DNA from: JAFGSZ01 sp964492185 | GTDB taxonomy: Bacteria; Bacteroidota; Bacteroidia; Bacteroidales; UBA10428 | Direction: 5' to 3' | DNA length: 12,212 bases | Assembly: GCA_964492185.1 (NCBI GenBank) | Contig: CAZBJH010000107.1 | Location: 1-12,212 of the forward strand | Shown: positions 7,665 through 12,212 of the stretch, one piece after another | How positions within the stretch are numbered: the first letter of the stretch is position 1 | Layout: each line of letters starts with the position of its first letter | The notes under the pieces: model-generated | Database searches by the model: none | Seen by the model: only the letters and a program-made list of their open reading frames with translations | What the model was told of the DNA's origin: nothing | Made by a program: the position numbers and the translations under genes

Positions 7665-8488
7665 TCAATCTGCCACGCTAAGAATAAAACCATATGACCA
7701 TGGCTTGTTTCCGTCCAGTATATATTGAGGTAAAGTACGCTTGCCCCAGCTATTGCTTCCTCCAACTCCGTGTACTTTGTAATCTATATTGATATTGACA
7801 AAATCCCGGTCCGGCAACTCATAGTTGTGCCTAGTGTTTTCCAGGTCGTATTCCATGTAGGGCCATGCCCTGAAACTAAGTGGCTGCCTCCCACTGATTT
7901 TTAAACCTTTCCCTGCATTATCAGTGAACATAAATCATCGCGTTCCTGTACGATTGGCATTATCCTGACTGGAAATATAAGGAACCACGAATTCGTCCAG
8001 TGATCTGTCATAAATACCGGTCAATGCTGCTGTCTCGCGGTCCTGATAATTTTCAAAAGGCCCTCTCCCATACCATTCAATATTATCATACATCCGTGGT
8101 ATGGCCAATCGTGTACCAAACTTGGGAATAAGCGGAACATCTTTTGATCCAGGATGATAATCCATGTTTACTTCTACCTGCCCCGATCCGTTAACACGGA
8201 ATTTTATATCAAGGCCGGAATTTTCAAAAGGCAGTTTCATAGCAAAATCCACAATGGCGATCTTCTGGTCATTGCTAAGGTTGATTTCTGTTACCTCCCG
8301 GTATCCGGCGGCTTCTTTCCATGATCCGAGCCGCGTTTCGATAAAGACGAAAAGAGGTCCATTACCGCATGCCCCGGTTCTTTATTCATACCGGTAATTT
8401 CAGGGTTTTCCTAGTCAAATTGGGCTGTCAGACCTGATAATAACAAAAACTGAATGATCAGAACCAAAAATATATGCAGGTGTTTCAT
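7665..8488 (-). pseudogene. Beta-galactosidase (GH2) remnant, internally deleted
   Basis: Relic of a secreted GH2 beta-galactosidase. The start is preserved: ATG at 8488 opens a signal peptide MKHLHIFLVLIIQFLLLSGL and then AQFD-stop-ENPEITGMNKEP, where the family has DWENP..TGINKEP; the Trp codon has become TAG (8411-8413). Around 8345-8385 the sequence jumps, in a different frame, to the C-terminal domain: TRLGSWKEAAGYREV, NIEWYGRGPFENYQDRETAA and YISSQDNANRTGTR. A TGA stop (7935-7937) then stands where the family has Trp. The same frame continues FMFTDNAGKGLKISG, LSFRAWPYMEYDLENTRHNY and ends KPWSYGFILSVAD at 7665. Intact relatives are about 1,000-1,100 residues, so roughly 700-800 residues are missing, including both catalytic glutamates. 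It cannot make active enzyme. It may mark a decaying polysaccharide utilisation locus together with the divergent remnant at 8700-9313. Confidence 0.87.
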
Positions 8489-8699
8489 ATTGATTATAAA
8501 TATTAATTAATAAAATACCAGTTAAACATTTTGTCAACTTTTTACCTTTATTCATGCCCCAATTTTTGAACACATTATATAATTCTCATTCATTTCCATT
8601 AGTCTTTAGCCAGGTTAAGCCAAAAGGCTAAATTAAAGAATTATTTGTAAATTATTTTTGCTAATTTTCCCGCCGCTAACCGCCTGCTGGAACATTTAA
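8489..8699. other. AT-rich gap between two divergent gene remnants
   Basis: No gene seen. It would have held the promoters of the two divergent degraded genes. On the plus strand TATTTTTG at 8653-8660 fits the Bacteroidota -7 box TAnnTTTG, but no matching -33 TTTG lies at the right distance. TTAGCC (8606-8611) and GGCTAA (8626-8631) form a short inverted repeat. Confidence 0.4.
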
Positions 8700-9313
8700 A
8701 ATCAAAAGGTTAATTATGAAGATTTTACAAGTGATCCATGTTTTAGTACTGTACCTTATCCGTACGAACATGTATTGACTGAAACCGAAGATGTCCCTGC
8801 TGTGACGGGGCAAATTTACACCATCCCTATGTGCCTGAAAAAAACAATCGGAGAACTGCTGAATCTATCGCTTTATCCAAACCCGGCTGATAATATAATT
8901 ACTATTGCTTTTCACAAGAATATATTTTATTTAAGTTATTAGTAATTAATTTGTTATTTCGTTTAATCAAAGTTGGTGGTTTTTGTTCACCTGTTGTTTA
9001 TTTTAAATGGTGTTCACGAGCTCTCCCGCTTACGCGGGATCGGTTGTTGCCTCACCAATTTTTTATATTTTTTAAGGCGTTCGGCGAACCCTCATCCCTA
9101 ATAATAAACCCTAAGTAAATATTCATGTCCTGTTATTCACCCCATTATTTATTTTAATTGTGTTCATGAGCTCGCTTCGCTCGGTTGTTTTTGTACTATT
9201 TAAATTAAATTCCTTAAGGATGAGGGTTTCATTTGTTTGTTCCTTCGAAAATTTCTTTTGAGATCATTGATCTTCTTGCCGGCAAAATTGTTTATATGGA
9301 AAAAGAATCCTGA
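8700..9313 (+). pseudogene. Remnant of a T9SS-secreted protein, split by an insertion
   Basis: Two pieces of one C-terminus can be read. In the first (open frame 8700-8942) the residues NYEDFTSDPCFSTVPYPYEH and VLTETEDVPAVTGQIY are followed by LNLSLYPNPADNIITIAF, the typical start of a T9SS type A sorting tail (YPNPxxxxxxI). The expected second half of such a tail appears 0.3 kb later in another frame (about 9233-9313): VPSKISFEIIDLLAGKIVYM then EKES and a stop. Joined, they give ITIAFHKNI-PSKISFEIID, a natural continuation. The end of the tail is missing, as is nearly all of the upstream protein. The PYPYEHVLTETEDVPAVT stretch recalls the C-terminus of family 1 pectate lyases, but this is a low-confidence impression. 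Sorting-tail identity is fairly firm; parent enzyme is not. Confidence 0.65.
8925..9241. repeat. Repeat-rich insertion within the T9SS tail
   Basis: Non-coding DNA of about 0.3 kb that interrupts the sorting-tail remnant; ends are approximate. It holds two diverged direct copies of a unit reading TTTATTTTAA..GTGTTCA.GAGCTC followed by a small hairpin and CGGTTGTT (about 8998-9046 and 9147-9190). The hairpins differ: CCCGC/GCGGG in the first and GAGC..GCTC-type in the second. An inverted pair, AACCCTCATCC (9087-9097) and GGATGAGGGTT (9218-9228), surrounds the second copy. No transposase is encoded, and no clear target-site duplication was found. Confidence 0.5.
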
Positions 9314-9333
9314 TCATTGATACAGTATAAAAC

Positions 9334-9882
9334 ATGTATATTATGACACCATTACATGAAATACCAAAAGATATAGACATTAGTAACTACCCTGACCATG
9401 TAGTCAGGGCAATGCATGGGCTGGTCAGTCTGAAAACCGCAGAAAGAAAAGCTGCAAGAAAACAATTGATAAAAAACGGGGACGGCATATTGCCTTATAT
9501 TCACGATATGGTATGCAGTGATAATAAACAGCTGCGATGGGAAGCTGCACAAATCCTGAAGCATTTTGCAAGTGAAAGTTCGATGTCTTCTCTTATTCAC
9601 ATGATGGCCGACCATGAAAGCAGCATACGCTGGATTGCCGGTGAAACTCTCATCAAACTGGGAAGGATTTCCCTTGGCCCCCTGTTAAAGGAGCTCATTG
9701 ATAAAAGCAGCAATTCAAATTTTCGTGACGGTGCACTTCGTGTTCTTAAAGGGATCCTCACTGAAGAAGAAAAAATACATTACAATGAATTGCTGGACGG
9801 GCTGTATAATTACCAGAAATTTGGTCATGCTGTTCCTGTACTGGCAGGGAATGCACGCCGGGAGCTGGAAAAGAAGAATTAA
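9334..9882 (+). CDS. Small HEAT-repeat protein
   Basis: 182 residues, no signal peptide or membrane segment, so probably cytoplasmic. It is almost entirely helix-pair repeats of about 32-35 residues: LVSLKTAERKAARKQLIKNG with ILPYIHDMVCSDN, QLRWEAAQILKHFASES with MSSLIHMMADHES, SIRWIAGETLIKLG with LGPLLKELIDKSS, and FRDGALRVLKGILTEEEK. These match HEAT (PBS-lyase type) repeats, protein-protein interaction scaffolds. No partner is evident. A second ATG at 9343 (MTPLHE) is equally plausible as the start; neither has a clear ribosome binding site. It is convergent with glgX, with 45 bp between the two stop codons, and lies directly after the degraded T9SS gene, whose remains may supply its upstream region. 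Confidence 0.75.
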   Translation: MYIMTPLHEIPKDIDISNYPDHVVRAMHGLVSLKTAERKAARKQLIKNGDGILPYIHDMVCSDNKQLRWEAAQILKHFASESSMSSLIHMMADHESSIRWIAGETLIKLGRISLGPLLKELIDKSSNSNFRDGALRVLKGILTEEEKIHYNELLDGLYNYQKFGHAVPVLAGNARRELEKKN

Positions 9883-9927
9883 AAGTATCCGCTATCCGGT
9901 GATCTGTTATTGTCATTTCATCTGATC

Positions 9928-12069
9928 TTATTCCTTCATATTTCGTAACAACACCAGCGAACGGCCTTCGATTGTATATTCATCATGCACCCTGTTTCCT
10001 CCGGATTCTCCGGGTTTCGAAGTATCCGTCAGTACTTCCCATTCATTCGTAACGCCTTCATGAGGAAATTTAAAAGACAATCTCTCCCAATAGCTGTTTA
10101 CCAGCAACAAAAGTATATCATCTTTGATCGGTTCTCCAAACTCATCCACTTCCATTGTCATCTCTCCGTTAAGTAGCATACCCATACAACGGATAAAATG
10201 AGTATCCCATTCCTCATCGCTCATATCCGAACCATCTGCATTCAGCCACCTGATATCCTCAATATCCCTTCCATGTATCCTTCTTCCCTTAAAGTATCTC
10301 CTTTTATGCATTACTGGCTGATGAGTCCTTATGTCAATCAGCTTACGTGCAAAATCAAACAGTGCCTGTTCGTTTTCATTCCAGTCCCAGTGAAACCAGG
10401 CCAGCTCATTATCCTGGCAATAAGCATTATTATTGCCGTGCTGGGTTCGTCCGTACTCGTCTCCGTGGCTTAGCATCGGAACACCCTGACTAAACAAAAG
10501 AGTAGCCAGGAAATTTCTTTTTTGCTTTTCGCGAAGGGCGTATATACCAGGGTCCTCGGTGGGGCCTTCCGCGCCGCAATTCCAGCTGATATTATGGTTT
10601 TCGCCATCATTATTATCCTCTCCATTCTTCTCATTGTGCTTTTCATTATAGGAAACAAGGTCGTTCAATGTAAATCCATCGTGTGCAGTAACAAAATTAA
10701 TGCTGGACGAGGGTTGCTTACCATTGTCCTCATATAGGTCACTGCTTCCGCTCAGCCGGTATGCAAGTTCAGCTACCTGGCTTTCGTCGCCCCGCCAGAA
10801 TTTCCTTACACTGTCGCGATATTTTCCATTCCATTCAGCCCACAGTATCGGAAAACCACCAACCTGATACCCTCCTTCTCCCAGATCCCATGGTTCGGCA
10901 ATCAGTTTTCGCTGCGATATTACAGGATCCTGATGTATGGTATCAAGAAAGGTAGACAGCCTGCCAACATCAAATAAACCTCTGGCAAGCGCGGAGGCCA
11001 GGTCAAATCTAAATCCGTCAACCTGCATTTCCGTGGCCCAGTAGCGCAGGCTGTCCATTACAAGTTGTAATGTTCGTGCAGTTAACATATTCAATGTATT
11101 GCCCGTACCTGTATAATCGGTATAAAACCTCGGATGGTCCTTATCCAGCCTGTAATAATTAATATTATCCACACCCCTGAATGAAATGGTGGGTCCCAGA
11201 TGATCACCTTCACCCGTGTGATTATATACCACATCAAGAATAACTTCTATACCTGCTTTGTGGTATGCCTTTACCATGTCCTTGAATTCGCGAACCTGCT
11301 CACCTTTCATGCCCGAGGAGGAGTATTCGGCATGAGGCGCAAAATATCCAATGGAATTATAACCCCAGTAGTTTGTCAACCCCTTGTCAAGTAAAAACTT
11401 ATTATGTACAAAATGATGCACGGGCATAAGTTCCACAGCCGTGATCCCTAAATTTTTAAAATAACTTATCACAGTCTCAGAAGCAAGACCCTTATAAGTC
11501 CCCTTTTCATTATCGGGTATCCCGGGATGAAGCTTCGTAAATCCTTTCACATGCAATTCATAAATAATGGAATTATGCATTTCTGTTTCCGGCCGTTCAA
11601 CTCCTTCCCAGTCAAAAGATGTATCTATTACTACAGATTTGTTAACCACATCCGCACTATTACGTATATCTTTTTTCAAATCTGGATTTTTACCGGATGC
11701 AGACACCGGATAGCCGAACATCTTTTCATTTATACCTGTTGTTCCTGCTATTGCTTTGGCATAAGGGTCGATAATAAGCTTGTGGGGATTGAAACGTAAT
11801 CCTGCAGTGGGTTTGTAACGCCCGAATACCCTGTAACCGTATAATTGCCCCGGCTTAATCCCTGGCAGGTAAGCATGCCATACATAATCGGTTACCTCGG
11901 TAATATCAATCTGGGTATATTCTTCGGCATCATCAGGGTCATTGAATAAACACAGCTTAACACCTGTGGCATGTTCACTGAAAATGGCAAAATTAACACC
12001 ATTCCCGTCCCAGGTCGCACCCAGCGGATAAGGTTTTCCCGGCCAAATTTTTCCTTTGTATTTTCTCAT
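9928..12069 (-). CDS. glgX: Glycogen debranching enzyme GlgX (GH13)
   Basis: Cytoplasmic debranching enzyme that hydrolyses alpha-1,6 branches of (limit-dextrin) glycogen. 713 residues, a normal family length. An N-terminal CBM48-type domain (about 12-105; YPLGATWDGNGVNFAIFSEH, GYRVFGRYKPTAGLRFNPHK) is followed by the GH13 barrel. All GH13 signature regions are intact: DVVYNH (279-284), DGFRFDLASA with nucleophile Asp356, IAEPWDLG with acid/base Glu392, and TAHDGFTLND with transition-state Asp464, followed by the GlgX/isoamylase-type NEKHNEKNGEDNNDGE segment. The C-terminal beta domain (from about 600) carries WLNADGSDMSDEEW and MGMLLNG, as in GlgX. The start MRKYKGKIWPGKPYPLG at the ATG at 12069 fits the family. 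It stands alone here with no other glg gene in view, and appears fully functional. Isoamylase is the main alternative label. Confidence 0.93.
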   Translation of the reverse strand: MRKYKGKIWPGKPYPLGATWDGNGVNFAIFSEHATGVKLCLFNDPDDAEEYTQIDITEVTDYVWHAYLPGIKPGQLYGYRVFGRYKPTAGLRFNPHKLIIDPYAKAIAGTTGINEKMFGYPVSASGKNPDLKKDIRNSADVVNKSVVIDTSFDWEGVERPETEMHNSIIYELHVKGFTKLHPGIPDNEKGTYKGLASETVISYFKNLGITAVELMPVHHFVHNKFLLDKGLTNYWGYNSIGYFAPHAEYSSSGMKGEQVREFKDMVKAYHKAGIEVILDVVYNHTGEGDHLGPTISFRGVDNINYYRLDKDHPRFYTDYTGTGNTLNMLTARTLQLVMDSLRYWATEMQVDGFRFDLASALARGLFDVGRLSTFLDTIHQDPVISQRKLIAEPWDLGEGGYQVGGFPILWAEWNGKYRDSVRKFWRGDESQVAELAYRLSGSSDLYEDNGKQPSSSINFVTAHDGFTLNDLVSYNEKHNEKNGEDNNDGENHNISWNCGAEGPTEDPGIYALREKQKRNFLATLLFSQGVPMLSHGDEYGRTQHGNNNAYCQDNELAWFHWDWNENEQALFDFARKLIDIRTHQPVMHKRRYFKGRRIHGRDIEDIRWLNADGSDMSDEEWDTHFIRCMGMLLNGEMTMEVDEFGEPIKDDILLLLVNSYWERLSFKFPHEGVTNEWEVLTDTSKPGESGGNRVHDEYTIEGRSLVLLRNMKE

Positions 12070-12212
12070 TCGTTTAAATATTTAAAACTTAAAAATTCGG
12101 GGACGGATTTAACTACTCCGTACTCTGTAAAAATTAGTGCCTGTCCATAATGTCCGATATCCGCGTTGCTGCTCACATTTTAAATCCTCAAATACTTTAG
12201 TATACCGCGGTT
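12070..12212. other. Upstream region of glgX at window edge
   Basis: 143 bp with no visible gene. It should contain the glgX promoter, but no clear TAnnTTTG box was found on the minus strand. The segment from about 12137 to the end (GTGCCTGTCCATAATGTCCG onward) is less AT-rich than the leader and may be part of a repeat continuing beyond the window; this is uncertain. Confidence 0.3.

Noticed and set aside
7935..8413. Stop codons at Trp positions considered as codon reassignment
   Set aside because: Both TAG and TGA are involved, the gene also has a large deletion and frame change, and neighbouring genes use normal stops and TGG for Trp.
8716..8778. Short peptide starting MKILQVIHVL
   Set aside because: Only 20 residues before a stop; it overlaps the recognisable T9SS-protein remnant in another frame. 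It might retain the old start codon, but there is no evidence for that.
9262..9321. Direct repeat GATCATTGAT at 9262-9271 and 9312-9321, considered as a target-site duplication
   Set aside because: The 40 bp between the copies reads as part of the sorting tail, so it is not an inserted element; the repeat is probably chance or an internal duplication.
10522..10737. Plus-strand open frame with a hydrophobic, membrane-like stretch inside glgX
   Set aside because: It lies wholly antisense to an intact, strongly conserved GH13 coding region and has no independent support; the hydrophobic run is the reverse complement of the Asn/Asp/Glu-rich GlgX segment.

Overview
The window reads as a chromosomal accessory region of a Bacteroidota bacterium, probably from a free-living or anaerobic lineage of the Marinilabiliales/Bacteroidales type. 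The evidence is AT-rich intergenic DNA, gene starts without clear Shine-Dalgarno sequences, Bacteroidota-style lipoprotein signals with charged residues after the lipid-bearing cysteine, a DUF2490-type outer-membrane protein, a type IX secretion (T9SS) sorting-tail fragment and a GH2 beta-galactosidase relic of the polysaccharide-degrading kind. No tRNA, rRNA or CRISPR array was seen.

Layout. Positions 1-200 hold non-coding repeat-like DNA with two adjacent perfect hairpins. From 5465 down to 235 on the minus strand lies a tight four-gene cluster: CotH-like lipoprotein kinase, right-handed beta-helix lipoprotein, DUF2490-like outer-membrane barrel, second CotH-like lipoprotein kinase. Gaps are 7, 19 and 18 bp, so it is very probably one operon. 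After a 371-bp spacer with a long-loop inverted repeat comes a lone minus-strand gene (5837-7348). It encodes three charged repeats of about 75-85 residues followed by a GH16-like fold in which both catalytic glutamates appear to be replaced by His and Lys.

From 7665 to 9313 is a gene graveyard. A minus-strand GH2 beta-galactosidase has lost most of its middle and carries two Trp-to-stop changes. Divergent from it, a plus-strand remnant of a secreted protein (possibly pectate-lyase-like) ends in a T9SS sorting tail that is itself split by about 0.3 kb of repeat-rich DNA. A small HEAT-repeat gene (9334-9882, plus) then converges with an intact glycogen-debranching enzyme gene, glgX (9928-12069, minus).

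How the genes may work together. The four-gene cluster is the best candidate for an undescribed system. Two surface-directed CotH-type atypical kinases are encoded with a beta-helix lipoprotein and an outer-membrane barrel, which suggests a cell-envelope modification module; the substrate and direction of action are inference. The GH16-like pseudoenzyme has no visible signal peptide and may be a cytoplasmic carbohydrate-binding or scaffold protein. The graveyard suggests a plant-polysaccharide utilisation locus being lost. GlgX is ordinary glycogen metabolism and appears unrelated to its neighbours.
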